DNA from: Aeromicrobium sp.
GTDB lineage: Bacteria > Actinomycetota > Actinomycetes > Propionibacteriales > Nocardioidaceae
DNA: 64,000 nucleotides
Direction: 5' to 3'
NCBI GenBank assembly: GCA_025965435.1
Contig: JAOPWZ010000116.1
Coordinates: 1-64,000, forward strand
Part shown: piece by piece, positions 1 to 10,087 of the stretch
Position numbering within the stretch: position 1 is the stretch's first letter
Layout: every line of letters begins with the position of its first letter
Program-made: the position numbers and the translations under genes
The notes under the pieces: model-generated
What the model was told of the DNA's origin: nothing
Database searches by the model: none
What the model saw: only the letters and a program-made list of their open reading frames with translations

Positions 1-1620
1 CGCGACGAGGACGTCGCCCACCAGCTGCGGGCGGAGTACTGCCTCAAGATCGTCGGCGAGGTCACCGCGCGCAAGGAGGGCAACGAGAACCCCAACCTCG
101 CGACCGGCGCCGTCGAGGTCGTGGCCTCCGAGGTCGAGGTCCTGAGCGCGGCGGCGCCGCTGCCGTTCCCGATCAGCGACCACGTCGACGTCGGCGAGGA
201 GGCGCGGCTCAAGCACCGCTACCTCGACCTGCGTCGCTCGGGCCCCAACGCCGCGCTGCGTCTGCGCTCGAAGGTCAACAAGGCCGCGCGCGACGTGCTC
301 GATGCGCACGAGTTCGTGGAGATCGAGACGCCGACCCTCACGCGCAGCACGCCCGAGGGTGCCCGCGACTTCCTGGTCCCCGCGCGCCTCCAGCCCGGCA
401 GCTGGTACGCCCTGCCCCAGAGCCCGCAGCTGTTCAAGCAGCTGCTGATGGTCGCCGGCATGGAGCGCTACTTCCAGATCGCCCGCTGCTACCGCGACGA
501 GGACTTCCGCGCCGACCGGCAGCCGGAGTTCACCCAGCTCGACATCGAGATGAGCTTCGTCGACCAGGCGGACGTCCTCGAGCTGATGGAGGGCATCCTC
601 AAGAAGATGTGGGCCCTCATCGGGTACGACATCCCGACCCCCATCCCGCACATGACGTACGCCGAGGCCATGCGTCGCTTCGGCTCCGACAAGCCCGACC
701 TGCGGATGGGCCAGGAGCTCGTCGAGTGCACCGAGTTCTTCAAGGACACCTCGTTCCGGGTGTTCCAGGCCGAGTACGTCGGCGCGGTCGTCATGCCCGG
801 CGGTGCCTCGCAGCCGCGTCGGCAGTTCGACGCCTGGCAGGAGTGGGCCAAGCAGCGCGGCGCCAAGGGCCTCGCGTACGTCACGATCTCCGAGGACGGC
901 GAGCTCGGCGGTCCGGTCGCCAAGAACCTGTCCGACGCCGAGCGCGCCGGACTGGCCGACCACGTCGGGGCGAAGCCGGGCGACTGCATCTTCTTCGGTG
1001 CCGGTGCGACCAAGTCGACCCGCGGTCTGCTCGGTGCGGCGCGCCTGGAGATCGGCCAGCGCTGCGACCTCATCGACCGGTCCGCGTGGGAGTTCGTCTG
1101 GATCGTGGACGCCCCGTTGTTCGAGCCGTCCGGCGACGCCGTCGCCTCCGGTGACGTGGCCGTCGGCGCCGGCGCCTGGACCGCGGTGCATCACGCGTTC
1201 ACCTCGCCGCAGGACATCGAGACGTTCGACACCGATCCCGGCAACGCGCTGGCCTGGGCCTACGACATCGTCTGCAACGGCAGCGAGCTGGGCGGCGGGT
1301 CGATCCGGATCCACCGCGAGGACATCCAGAAGCGGGTCTTCGCAATCATGGGCATCGAGGAGGACGAGGCGCAGGAGAAGTTCGGCTTCCTGCTCGACGC
1401 CTTCACCTTCGGCGCACCGCCGCACGGCGGCATCGCGGTCGGCATGGACCGGATCTGCGCGATGCTCGCCGGCGCGGACTCGATCCGTGAGGTCATCGCG
1501 TTCCCCAAGTCCGGTGGCGGCTACGACCCGCTGACGGCGGCTCCTGCCCCCATCACGGGCGAGCAGCGCCGCGACGCCGGCGTCGACTGGAAGCCCGAGG
1601 CCAAGAAGTCCGACGACTAG
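1..1620 (+). CDS. aspS: Aspartate--tRNA(Asp/Asn) ligase, 5'-truncated by window start
   Basis: Frame 1 is open from base 1; class II aaRS motifs ([42 protein letters not shown]). Confidence 0.97.
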   Translation, partial: RDEDVAHQLRAEYCLKIVGEVTARKEGNENPNLATGAVEVVASEVEVLSAAAPLPFPISDHVDVGEEARLKHRYLDLRRSGPNAALRLRSKVNKAARDVLDAHEFVEIETPTLTRSTPEGARDFLVPARLQPGSWYALPQSPQLFKQLLMVAGMERYFQIARCYRDEDFRADRQPEFTQLDIEMSFVDQADVLELMEGILKKMWALIGYDIPTPIPHMTYAEAMRRFGSDKPDLRMGQELVECTEFFKDTSFRVFQAEYVGAVVMPGGASQPRRQFDAWQEWAKQRGAKGLAYVTISEDGELGGPVAKNLSDAERAGLADHVGAKPGDCIFFGAGATKSTRGLLGAARLEIGQRCDLIDRSAWEFVWIVDAPLFEPSGDAVASGDVAVGAGAWTAVHHAFTSPQDIETFDTDPGNALAWAYDIVCNGSELGGGSIRIHREDIQKRVFAIMGIEEDEAQEKFGFLLDAFTFGAPPHGGIAVGMDRICAMLAGADSIREVIAFPKSGGGYDPLTAAPAPITGEQRRDAGVDWKPEAKKSDD

Positions 1621-1629
1621 GCTCGTCCC

Positions 1630-2994
1630 ATGAGCTCTGACGGACTGTTCGACATCCCGGACACTCCGCCGACGACGGGCAGCGGCGGAGGCAGCCTCAG
1701 CGGCAACACCCACGCCTCGGCGCCGCTGGCCGTCCGGATGCGGCCGCGGTCGCTGGACGAGCTCGTGGGCCAGCAGCACCTGCTGGCCCCCGGCTCGCCC
1801 CTGCGGCAGATGATCGACGGCAACCAGCCGCTGACGATCCTGCTGTGGGGCCCACCGGGAACCGGCAAGACGACGATCGCGAGCCTGCTCAGCGCTCACA
1901 CCGACCGCCGGTTCGTCGAGGTCTCGGCGGTGTCGGCGGGGGTCAAGGAGGTCCGCGAGACGATCGCCGGCGCCCGGCGCGCCCTGGCGCAGAGCGGCGT
2001 CGAGACCGTCCTGTTCGTCGACGAGGTCCACCGGTTCAGCAAGTCGCAGCAGGACGCACTGCTGCCCGGCGTGGAGAACCGCTGGGTGTCGCTCGTCGCC
2101 GCGACGACCGAGAACCCGCACTTCAGCGTCATCTCGCCGCTGCTGAGCCGCTCGCTGCTGCTGACCCTCGAGAGCCTGACCGACGACGACATCGGCGTGC
2201 TGGTCGACCGCGCACTGACCGACGAGCGTGGGCTGGCGGGCGTCGTGACGCTCACCGACGAGGCCAGGTCGCACCTCGTGCGGCTCGCCGGCGGTGACGG
2301 TCGCCGGGTGCTGACCTATCTGGAGGCGGCCGCCGGCGCCGCGACCAGCCAGGGCAAGGACGAGATCGACGTGGAGGACGCCGCGCTCGCGGTCGACAAG
2401 GCGGCGGTCCGCTACGACCGCCAGGGCGACCAGCACTACGACGTCATCAGCGCCTTCATCAAGTCGATCCGCGGATCGGACGTCGACGCCGCGCTGCACT
2501 ACCTGGCCCGGATGATCGAGGCGGGGGAGGATCCCCGCTTCATCGCGCGCCGGCTGATGATCCACGCGAGCGAGGACATCGGCATGGCTGATCCGACCGC
2601 GCTGCCGCTGGCCACGGCCACGGCGCAGGCCGTCGCGATGATCGGCTTCCCCGAGGCCCGCATCCCGCTGGCGCAGGCGGTCATCCACCTGGCCGCGGCG
2701 CCCAAGTCGAATGCGGTCATCGTCGCGATCGACGCGGCCATCGCCGACGTGCGGGCCGGCAAGGTCGGTGCGGTGCCGCCGGCGCTGCGCGACGCCCACT
2801 ACTCGGGCGCCAAGAAGCTGGGTCACGGCCACGACTACCAGTACCCGCACAACGACGTCCGCGGCGTCGTCGGACAGCAGTACGCCCCGGACGACGTCGA
2901 CGGCACGACGTACTTCGAGCCCGGCGAGCACGGCTTCGAGGCGCGCCTGAGCGAGCGGCTCGCCATCATCCGCAAGATCCTCCGCGACCGCTGA
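1630..2994 (+). CDS. rarA: Replication-associated recombination protein A (RarA/MgsA AAA+ ATPase)
   Basis: [15 protein letters not shown], Walker [41 protein letters not shown]. Confidence 0.96.
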   Translation: MSSDGLFDIPDTPPTTGSGGGSLSGNTHASAPLAVRMRPRSLDELVGQQHLLAPGSPLRQMIDGNQPLTILLWGPPGTGKTTIASLLSAHTDRRFVEVSAVSAGVKEVRETIAGARRALAQSGVETVLFVDEVHRFSKSQQDALLPGVENRWVSLVAATTENPHFSVISPLLSRSLLLTLESLTDDDIGVLVDRALTDERGLAGVVTLTDEARSHLVRLAGGDGRRVLTYLEAAAGAATSQGKDEIDVEDAALAVDKAAVRYDRQGDQHYDVISAFIKSIRGSDVDAALHYLARMIEAGEDPRFIARRLMIHASEDIGMADPTALPLATATAQAVAMIGFPEARIPLAQAVIHLAAAPKSNAVIVAIDAAIADVRAGKVGAVPPALRDAHYSGAKKLGHGHDYQYPHNDVRGVVGQQYAPDDVDGTTYFEPGEHGFEARLSERLAIIRKILRDR

Positions 2995-3059
2995 CAGGCC
3001 CGGACGGCCCGCAGCGCCTATCCTTCGGCTAACAGGAGAGTCACGTCACGGGGGGCACG

Positions 3060-4205
3060 ATGCGGAACAGATGGTTGCGAGCGGTACCGGCTGGGGTGGT
3101 GCTGGCGGTGGCGGCGTCGCTGATGACGGCGAGCCCGTCCGCTGCGGCAGGGGGCCGGGTGCTGACCCTGGTCATGAACTCGGGCGTCGACACCTCGTTC
3201 GTGCGGGGCGAGACGGTGTGGCTGGGGGGAACCCTCGCGTCCAGCAGCGGCCGGCGGATCTCGGGCCGCACGGTGGTCGTGCACCGTGTGACGTCGAAGG
3301 GCCGCACCCGCGTCGACTCGCGCACGACCGGCCGGAACGGCTCGTACCGCTTCGCGCTGCGGGCGCGCTCGGGCGCCACCTACGTCGCATCCGTCGGCAC
3401 GCTGCGCAGCAAGAAGCTCACCCTGAAGCGGGTCACGACCCGCTCGCTCGAGCAGCGGGAGGCGTCGTTGGCGTCGGAGCTGGGCGGGGCGACGTCCGGC
3501 GTGGAGAGCCACGACGGCGCGCGGTGGCGCTCGTACCGTCGGGGGATGCTGGTGGAGCGCGGCGGCGTGACCTGGCTGGTCCGGGCGCGCGCCTGGCGTG
3601 AGTACCGCGACCAGGGAGGACCGGCCCGGTCGTTGGGAGCGCCGACCCGCGACGCCAGGTGCGATCTGCTCGAGGGGGGCTGCCTGCAGCACTTCACGAA
3701 CGGGGCGATCTACACCAACCCGAAGGCGCGTGACACCGCCGTCTCGCAGGAGGGCCCGGACAACCGGCTCGCCGGGCTCGTGGCCGTCGCCCGGTCGCAG
3801 GTCGGCTACCGCGAGCCGGGATACCGCAAGAGCAAGTACAACCGCTGGATGGGGCGCACCGGCCCGAACGACCCGTGGTGCGGCTACTTCGTGTCGTGGC
3901 TCAGCCACGCCTCCGGCGATGGCCGCGCCATCGTCCGTGCCACGACGTTCCCCGCGCAGATCAGGGCGGAGAAGGCCCGCAAGCGGATCACCTCCAAGCC
4001 GGCGATCGGGCGGCTGGCCTACATCGACCTGTTCAACGACGGTCGCACCAAGCACATCGGCATCGTCAGCAAGTTCGACGACAAGCACGTGTGGATCGTG
4101 GAGGGCAACGTCGACGCCAAGGGCAAGTCGTCGCTCCCGCGTGGCGTCCACGTCGTGAAGCGCAGCCGGGAGCGGGTCAACTACTACGCGACTCCGCGCT
4201 TCTGA
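3060..4205 (+). CDS. Secreted protein with signal peptide, LGFP-like segment and C-terminal CHAP-like amidase domain
   Basis: N-terminal hydrophobic signal ending near SPSAAA; LGFP-like RSLGAPT..CLQHFTNGAIY; CHAP-like Cys (DPWCGYFVSWLSH) and His (KHIGIVSKFDDKHVWIVEGN). Confidence 0.75.
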   Translation: MRNRWLRAVPAGVVLAVAASLMTASPSAAAGGRVLTLVMNSGVDTSFVRGETVWLGGTLASSSGRRISGRTVVVHRVTSKGRTRVDSRTTGRNGSYRFALRARSGATYVASVGTLRSKKLTLKRVTTRSLEQREASLASELGGATSGVESHDGARWRSYRRGMLVERGGVTWLVRARAWREYRDQGGPARSLGAPTRDARCDLLEGGCLQHFTNGAIYTNPKARDTAVSQEGPDNRLAGLVAVARSQVGYREPGYRKSKYNRWMGRTGPNDPWCGYFVSWLSHASGDGRAIVRATTFPAQIRAEKARKRITSKPAIGRLAYIDLFNDGRTKHIGIVSKFDDKHVWIVEGNVDAKGKSSLPRGVHVVKRSRERVNYYATPRF

Positions 4206-4256
4206 CGGACCCCTCGGCTGGGCCGCGGTGCGCATCACCGCGATAGGCTCGTCCTC

Positions 4257-4730
4257 ATGTCGGCAGAGGGCTGGATGCTTGTGGCGACCGCGGTCTTGGC
4301 CGTGGTCGCGATCGGTGCTGCCCTCGTCGCGGTGCGCGCCGTGCGCCAGATCTCCCGGACGTCGCCCGCCGAAGCCGCCGTCCAGCAGACGGTCCACCGC
4401 CCCGCCGAGATCGTCATCCACGAGACCCGCGCCGCCGACACCGAGATGCCTGCGCCGCGCGTCGTCGAGGGACGCCTCGTCGTCCCGCCGACGCAGCACC
4501 AGGTGGTGCAGACGGCCCTCGGCCGTCCCGGCGTGCGCCTGTCGGTGTTCGTCCACGGTGCGGCACACGCCCTGCGGGCCGAGAGCCGCGATCGCATCTC
4601 GGCGCTGATGCGTCGCGAGTACCGCCGCCGCCGGCGTGAGCGCCTGCAGGCCGGACGGCGCGCCGTCCGGGCCGCGCGGCCCGGTCCTGCGCAGCCCACC
4701 CCGCCGTCCGACCAGTGGTTGAGCTCATGA
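4257..4730 (+). CDS. Small single-TM membrane protein (DUF948-like position upstream of alaS)
   Basis: N-terminal TM helix GWMLVATAVLAVVAIGAALVAVRAV; 4-bp ATGA overlap with next gene. Confidence 0.65.
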   Translation: MSAEGWMLVATAVLAVVAIGAALVAVRAVRQISRTSPAEAAVQQTVHRPAEIVIHETRAADTEMPAPRVVEGRLVVPPTQHQVVQTALGRPGVRLSVFVHGAAHALRAESRDRISALMRREYRRRRRERLQAGRRAVRAARPGPAQPTPPSDQWLSS

Positions 4731-5008
4731 AATCGCGCATCGTGTGGTTCGTGGCCGGCTCGGCCGCCGGCGTCTACTCCGCCGCGAAGGCCCGCCGCGT
4801 CGCCTACCGCCTCTCGGCCCCCGGCGTCGTCGACCAGGCCTCGGCCCTCGGGGTCGGCTGGCGCGCGTTCAGCGCCGAGCTGCGCGACGGCATGCAGGCC
4901 CGCGAGCAACAGATCGTCCACCGGCTGACGGACGCCTCCGCGCCGCCTGCCCTCGGCCTCGACGAGGCCCCCATCGACCAGACGTCACTCGACCAGAAGG
5001 CCACCTGA
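4727..5008 (+). CDS. Small conserved membrane protein (DUF6167-like) upstream of alaS
   Basis: MKSRIVWFVAGSAAGVYSAAKARRVAYRLSAPG; start chosen at the ATGA junction at 4727; ends TGATG into alaS. Confidence 0.7.
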   Translation: MKSRIVWFVAGSAAGVYSAAKARRVAYRLSAPGVVDQASALGVGWRAFSAELRDGMQAREQQIVHRLTDASAPPALGLDEAPIDQTSLDQKAT

Positions 5009-7665
5009 TGCACACTGCGGAGATCCGCCGCCGCTTCCTCGACCACTTCGAGAAGGCAGGACACACCGTGGTGCCCTCGGCGCCGCTGTTGTTCGACGAT
5101 CCCAACCTGCTGTTCGTCAACGCCGGCATGGTGCCGTTCAAGCCGTACTTCCTGGGCCAGGAGACCCCGCCGTGGAACCGTGCGACGAGCGTCCAGAAGT
5201 GTGTGCGCACCCTCGACATCGAGGAGGTCGGCAAGACCACGCGGCACGGCACGTTCTTCCAGATGAACGGCAACTTCTCGTTCGGTGACTACTTCAAGGA
5301 AGGGGCCATCACGCACGCGTGGGGCCTCATCACCGGCTCCGTCGACGACGGCGGCCTGGGCATCGACCCCGACAAGATCTGGGTCACGGTGCTGCACACC
5401 GACCAGGAGTCGCGGGCGCTGTGGAAGAAGGTCGCGGGCCTGCCCGACGAGCGCATCCAGGATCGGGGCCTGCTCGACAACTACTGGCACATGGGTGTGC
5501 CCGGCCCCGGCGGCCCGTGCAGTGAGATCTACGTCGACCGCGGGCCCGAGTTCGGTCCGGACGGCGGCCCCGTCGTCGACGAGGACCGCTTCCTGGAGAT
5601 CTGGAACCTGGTGTTCATGCAGGAGGAGATCTCCAACGTCCGCGCCAAGGACCAGTTCGACGTCATCGGCGAGCTGCCCAACAAGAACATCGACACCGGC
5701 ATGGGCCTGGAGCGCGTCGCCTACCTGCTGCAGGGCAAGGGCAACCTCTACGAGATCGACGAGGTCTTCCCGGTCATCGAGAAGGCGTCGGAGATCTCCG
5801 GACGCACGTACGGCAAGGACCACACCGACGACGTTCGCTTCCGCGTCATCGCCGATCACGTCCGCAGCGGGTTGATGCTGATGGGCGACGGCGTCACGCC
5901 GGGCAACGAGGCGCGCGGCTACGTCCTGCGCCGCCTGCTGCGCCGCGCCGTGCGCTCGATGCGCCTGCTGGGGTTCGACGACCCGGCACTGCCGCTGCTG
6001 CTGCCGGTCAGCCTGGAGCGCATGAAGGCGTCGTACCCCGAGCTCGAGGCCGACTTCCCGCGCATCGAGCAGATCGCGTACGCCGAGGAGGAGACCTTCC
6101 GCCAGACGCTGGGCAAGGGCACCCAGATCTTCGAGACGGCCGCGGTCGCGGTCAAGGAGAAGGGCGACTCAGCGCTGTCCGGCGACCAGGCCTTCGCGCT
6201 GCACGACACCTACGGCTTCCCGATCGACCTGACGCTCGAGATGGCGTCCGAGCAGGGGCTCAGCGTCGACGAGGACGGCTTCCGGGCGCTCATGGCCGAG
6301 CAGCGCTCACGCGCCAAGGCCGATGCCAAGTCCAAGAAGGGCAGCCACGCCGACACGACGGTCTACCGCTCGGCCCTCGACGCCAACGGCCCGACGGACT
6401 GGCAGGCCTACACGACGCTGACCACCGAGTCGCGCGTCCTCGCCCTGATCGCCGCCGGCGCCACGGTGCCGGCGATCGGCGCGGGCTCGGTCGGCGAGGT
6501 CGTGCTCGACCGCACGCCGTTCTACGCCGAGTCCGGCGGACAGCACGCCGACGCCGGGCACCTGCAGTGGGACGGCGGACGGGCCGAGGTGCTCGACGTC
6601 CAGCGGCCCGTGCGCGGTCTCGTCGTGCACCAGATCCGCGTGCTCGAGGGTGAGCTGACGCTCGACCGCACGGTCGAGGCGGCCGTCGACCCGGAGTGGC
6701 GCCGCGGTGCACGCCAGGCCCACTCGGGCACGCACGTCGTGCACGCAGCGCTGCGCGAGGTGCTCGGCCCCACGGCGCTGCAGTCCGGCTCGTTCAACCG
6801 TCCGGGCTACCTGCGCCTCGACTACGGCTGGAGTGGCGGGCTCTCGCCCGACCAGCTGTCCGGGGTCGAGGAGGCGTCCAACCGCGCGCTGCGGGCCGAC
6901 CTGCCCGTGACGGCCAAGACGATGTCGCTGCCCGAGGCCCGCGAGTGGGGCGCGCTGGCGCTGTTCGGCGAGACGTACGGCGAGGACGTGCGCGTCGTCG
7001 AGATCGGCGGCCCGTGGTCGCGTGAGCTCTGTGGCGGCACGCACGTCGAGCGGTCGTCGCAGATCGGCACCGTCGTCATCACGTCGGACGGCTCGGTCGG
7101 TGCGGGCAACCGCCGTGTCGAGGCGCTCGTCGGTCTCGAGGGCTTCCAGTACCTGGCCCGGGAGCGCGATGTCGTCCGGCAGCTCACCGACCTGCTCAAG
7201 ACCCAGCCAGAGGACGTCCCGGGCCGGGTCCAGGACCTCATGGAGCGTCTCAAGGCCGCCGAGAAGGCCGCCGAGAAGATCAAGGCCGCCCAGCTGCTGG
7301 GCGCAGCGGGTGACGTCGCCAACAGTGCCAAGGACCTGGGTGGCGTCGCGTACGTCGGCCATCATGCGGCCGGCGCGGGCGGGGGAGACGTGCGCACGAT
7401 CGCGCTCGACATCCGCAAGCGACTGGCCGATCGTCCCGCGGTCGTGGTCGTCATCGGCGACGCGGGCGACAAGCCGGCTGCTGTCGTGGCGCTCAACGAC
7501 GCCGCGCAGGAGCGCGGCCTCTCGGCCAACGAGCTCATCAAGGTGGTCGGCCAGCACATCGGCGGCCGCGGCGGTGGCAAGGCCGATGTCGCACAGGGTG
7601 GCGGCACGGACGTGGCGGCGATCCCCGCCGCCCTGGCCGCGGTCGAGGCCGCCCTCGGCGCGTGA
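5008..7665 (+). CDS. alaS: Alanine--tRNA ligase
   Basis: MHTAEIRRRFLDHFEKAGHTVVPSAPLL, CVRTLDIEEVGKTTRHGTFFQMNGNFSFGDYFK, ELCGGTHV; start corrected from ORF start 4744 to ATG 5008. Confidence 0.98.
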   Translation: MHTAEIRRRFLDHFEKAGHTVVPSAPLLFDDPNLLFVNAGMVPFKPYFLGQETPPWNRATSVQKCVRTLDIEEVGKTTRHGTFFQMNGNFSFGDYFKEGAITHAWGLITGSVDDGGLGIDPDKIWVTVLHTDQESRALWKKVAGLPDERIQDRGLLDNYWHMGVPGPGGPCSEIYVDRGPEFGPDGGPVVDEDRFLEIWNLVFMQEEISNVRAKDQFDVIGELPNKNIDTGMGLERVAYLLQGKGNLYEIDEVFPVIEKASEISGRTYGKDHTDDVRFRVIADHVRSGLMLMGDGVTPGNEARGYVLRRLLRRAVRSMRLLGFDDPALPLLLPVSLERMKASYPELEADFPRIEQIAYAEEETFRQTLGKGTQIFETAAVAVKEKGDSALSGDQAFALHDTYGFPIDLTLEMASEQGLSVDEDGFRALMAEQRSRAKADAKSKKGSHADTTVYRSALDANGPTDWQAYTTLTTESRVLALIAAGATVPAIGAGSVGEVVLDRTPFYAESGGQHADAGHLQWDGGRAEVLDVQRPVRGLVVHQIRVLEGELTLDRTVEAAVDPEWRRGARQAHSGTHVVHAALREVLGPTALQSGSFNRPGYLRLDYGWSGGLSPDQLSGVEEASNRALRADLPVTAKTMSLPEAREWGALALFGETYGEDVRVVEIGGPWSRELCGGTHVERSSQIGTVVITSDGSVGAGNRRVEALVGLEGFQYLARERDVVRQLTDLLKTQPEDVPGRVQDLMERLKAAEKAAEKIKAAQLLGAAGDVANSAKDLGGVAYVGHHAAGAGGGDVRTIALDIRKRLADRPAVVVVIGDAGDKPAAVVALNDAAQERGLSANELIKVVGQHIGGRGGGKADVAQGGGTDVAAIPAALAAVEAALGA

Positions 7666-8123
7666 CGACCAGGCGCGGCCGGCGGCTCGGCGTCGACGTG
7701 GGGGACGTGCGCATCGGCGTCGCGATCAGCGACCCGGACGGCATCCTGGCCACCCCCGTCGAGACCGTCGCCGCCGGACCGGCAGCGATCGGCCGGCTGG
7801 CCCAGATCGTGCGCGAGAACGAGGTGTTCGAGTGCATCGTCGGGCTGCCGACGGGCCTGTCGGGCCGCGAGGGCCCCGCAGCGATCAAGGTGCGGGCCTT
7901 CTGCACCGACCTGCAGACCGCGATCGACCCGGTGCCGATCAGGCTGTTCGACGAGCGCATGTCGACGATCACGGCAGACTCGAACCTGCGCGCCAGTGGA
8001 CGCTCCGGGCGCGGCAAACGCAGCATCATCGACCAAGCGGCCGCTACGGTTATTCTTCAGACCGCGTTGGACTCGGAGCGGACCCGCGGGTCCGCCCCCG
8101 GCGAGAGCATGAGGGAAACATGA
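7662..8123 (+). CDS. ruvX: Holliday junction resolvase-like RuvX (YqgF)
   Basis: LGVDVGDVRIGVAISDPDG, LPTGLSGREGP, RLFDERMSTITA; GTG start with GTGA overlap. Confidence 0.93.
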   Translation: MTTRRGRRLGVDVGDVRIGVAISDPDGILATPVETVAAGPAAIGRLAQIVRENEVFECIVGLPTGLSGREGPAAIKVRAFCTDLQTAIDPVPIRLFDERMSTITADSNLRASGRSGRGKRSIIDQAAATVILQTALDSERTRGSAPGESMRET

Positions 8124-9265
8124 GCGAGAACGACAGTGGACTGGACCTGATCACGGGTGGTCCGGACGAGCCCGGGGGCCCCGCAGGACCGGGCCGGCGA
8201 CGGGCCGAGCGCCCGCCCCGCAACTTCTGGCGTCGCCGGATCATCGCGTTGGTCGTGGTCGTGCTCCTGATCGCTGCTGCGGTGTTCGTGGGCGGCAAGG
8301 TCAAGGACCGGTTCTTCTCCAGCGCCGATGACTACACGGGCCAGGGCACGGGAAGCATCGTCGTGACGATCCCGCCCGGCGCCGACGGTCAGCAGATGGC
8401 CAATATCTTGTTCAAGGCCGGTGTGGTCAAGAGCGCCGACGCGTTCTACCAGCTGGCGCTGACGGACAAGCGGTTCGCGACGATCCAGGCCGGCTCGTTC
8501 AAGCTCCGCAAGGAGATGTCGGCCGACTGGGCCATGCGAGAGCTGAGCGACCGGGGCAACCGCGCCGAGGGCAAGGTGACGATCCCCGAGGGCTCCCGCG
8601 TGGGCGAGATCGTGACGGCCATCGCCGCCAACACCGACATCAAGGAGGACGACCTCACCGCGGCGCTCGACAAGCCCGAGACGCTGGGCCTGCCGGACGT
8701 GGCCAAGCTCAACCCGGAGGGCTACCTGTACCCGGCGACGTACGAGGTCGCGCCCGGCACGACGGCCACCGAGCTGCTTCAGCAGATGGTCAACAAGACC
8801 CTCGCCGTGGCGAAGTCGCTGGACATCGGCACCCGCGCCAAGGCCCTGGGCCTGACCGGTGAGCAGGTCCTCACGGTCGCGAGCATCCTGGAGTTCGAGG
8901 GCAAGCTCGACGAGGACTACCCCAAGATCGCCCGGGTCCTCTACAACCGCATCGCCGACGGCATGCCGCTGCAGCTCGACTCGACCGTGTCGTACGTCAG
9001 CGGCCGGGAGGGCGACGTCTGGACGACGCCGGAGGAGCGCGCCAACCCGTCGCTCTACAACACGTACCAGAACCCGGGGTTGCCGCCCGGGCCGATCGGC
9101 TCGCCGGGGGAGAAGACCATCGAGGCCGCGCTGAACCCGGCGGAGGGCTCGTGGCTGTACTTCCTGGCGACCGATCTGGAGACCGGCGAGACGACCTTCA
9201 GCAACACCTATGCGGAGCACGTCAAGGCGTGCAAGGCGGCCTTCGGCGCCGACACCCAGTGCTGA
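8120..9265 (+). CDS. mltG: Endolytic murein transglycosylase MltG (YceG-like)
   Basis: Single TM, VTIPEGSRVGEIV, ASILEFEGKLDEDYPKIARVLYNRIADGMPLQLDSTVSY, NTYQNPGLPPGPIGSPG; ATGA start. Confidence 0.95.
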   Translation: MSENDSGLDLITGGPDEPGGPAGPGRRRAERPPRNFWRRRIIALVVVVLLIAAAVFVGGKVKDRFFSSADDYTGQGTGSIVVTIPPGADGQQMANILFKAGVVKSADAFYQLALTDKRFATIQAGSFKLRKEMSADWAMRELSDRGNRAEGKVTIPEGSRVGEIVTAIAANTDIKEDDLTAALDKPETLGLPDVAKLNPEGYLYPATYEVAPGTTATELLQQMVNKTLAVAKSLDIGTRAKALGLTGEQVLTVASILEFEGKLDEDYPKIARVLYNRIADGMPLQLDSTVSYVSGREGDVWTTPEERANPSLYNTYQNPGLPPGPIGSPGEKTIEAALNPAEGSWLYFLATDLETGETTFSNTYAEHVKACKAAFGADTQC

Positions 9266-9275
9266 GCGCCTGCTG

Positions 9276-10079
9276 ATGCTCTGCGCCATCCTGGGCTCGC
9301 CGGTCGCCCATTCGTTGTCACCTGCCATGCACCGAGCGGCCTACGCCGCGCTCGACCTCGACTGGGCGTACGAACGGGTCGAGGTCGGCGAGGGCGGGCT
9401 CGCCGCGTTCATGACCGCCCTCGGTGATGACGTTCGCGGCCTGTCGGTCACGGCCCCGTTGAAGCGGGAGGCGGCAGCGTTCGCCCACCAGCGCAGCGAG
9501 GACGTCGAGGTGCTCGGCGTGGCCAACACGCTCGTCATCGAGGACGGACTGGTCTCGGCCCACAACACCGACGTCCCCGGCGCCGCCGCCGCGCTCGACG
9601 AGCTCGGCGTCAAGCCGCCGATCGTCGCCCGGATCCTGGGTGGCGGTGCCACCGCCGCGTCGGTGGCCCTGACCCTCGTGCGCCTCGGCGTCGAGGAGAT
9701 CGAGTTCGTGGTGCGCGACCCGTCGAGGGCCGCGGAGGCCGAGGCCGTCGCTCGCGGCCGCGGCATCGGCGTCACCGTCCGGCTCCTCGACGAGCCGCTG
9801 ATCAACCGGGTCGACCTCTTGGTGTCGACGATTCCCGGCGACGCGATCGGTACGCGGTCGCACGAGCTCGTCGACTCCTCGCGCGCCGTCTTCGACGTCG
9901 TCTACGACCCGTGGCCGACCGTGCTGGCCCACGCGGCCGCGGACTCGAGCACCCCGCTGGTCACCGGGCTCGACCTGCTCGCCCACCAGGCCGCGTTCCA
10001 GGTGGAGCTGATGACCGGCTCCTACGTCTCTCCACAGGTGTTGCGCGAGGCCGCCCTCGCCGAGCTCTCTGCTCGCTAA
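9276..10079 (+). CDS. aroE: Shikimate dehydrogenase
   Basis: LGSPVAHSLSPAMHRAAYAALDLDWAYERVEV, GLSVTAPLK; start at ATG 9276 after mltG stop. Confidence 0.93.
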   Translation: MLCAILGSPVAHSLSPAMHRAAYAALDLDWAYERVEVGEGGLAAFMTALGDDVRGLSVTAPLKREAAAFAHQRSEDVEVLGVANTLVIEDGLVSAHNTDVPGAAAALDELGVKPPIVARILGGGATAASVALTLVRLGVEEIEFVVRDPSRAAEAEAVARGRGIGVTVRLLDEPLINRVDLLVSTIPGDAIGTRSHELVDSSRAVFDVVYDPWPTVLAHAAADSSTPLVTGLDLLAHQAAFQVELMTGSYVSPQVLREAALAELSAR

Positions 10080-10087
10080 GGTGGATC

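Noticed and set aside
3018-4568. 516-aa minus-strand ORF and other long frames opposite CHAP, alaS and metK genes
   Set aside because: No recognisable domains, low-complexity GC-frame artefacts opposite well-supported genes
7022-8119. Long N-terminal extension of the mltG ORF (747 aa)
   Set aside because: Overlaps alaS and ruvX in another frame; the true start is ATG 8120 with an ATGA overlap
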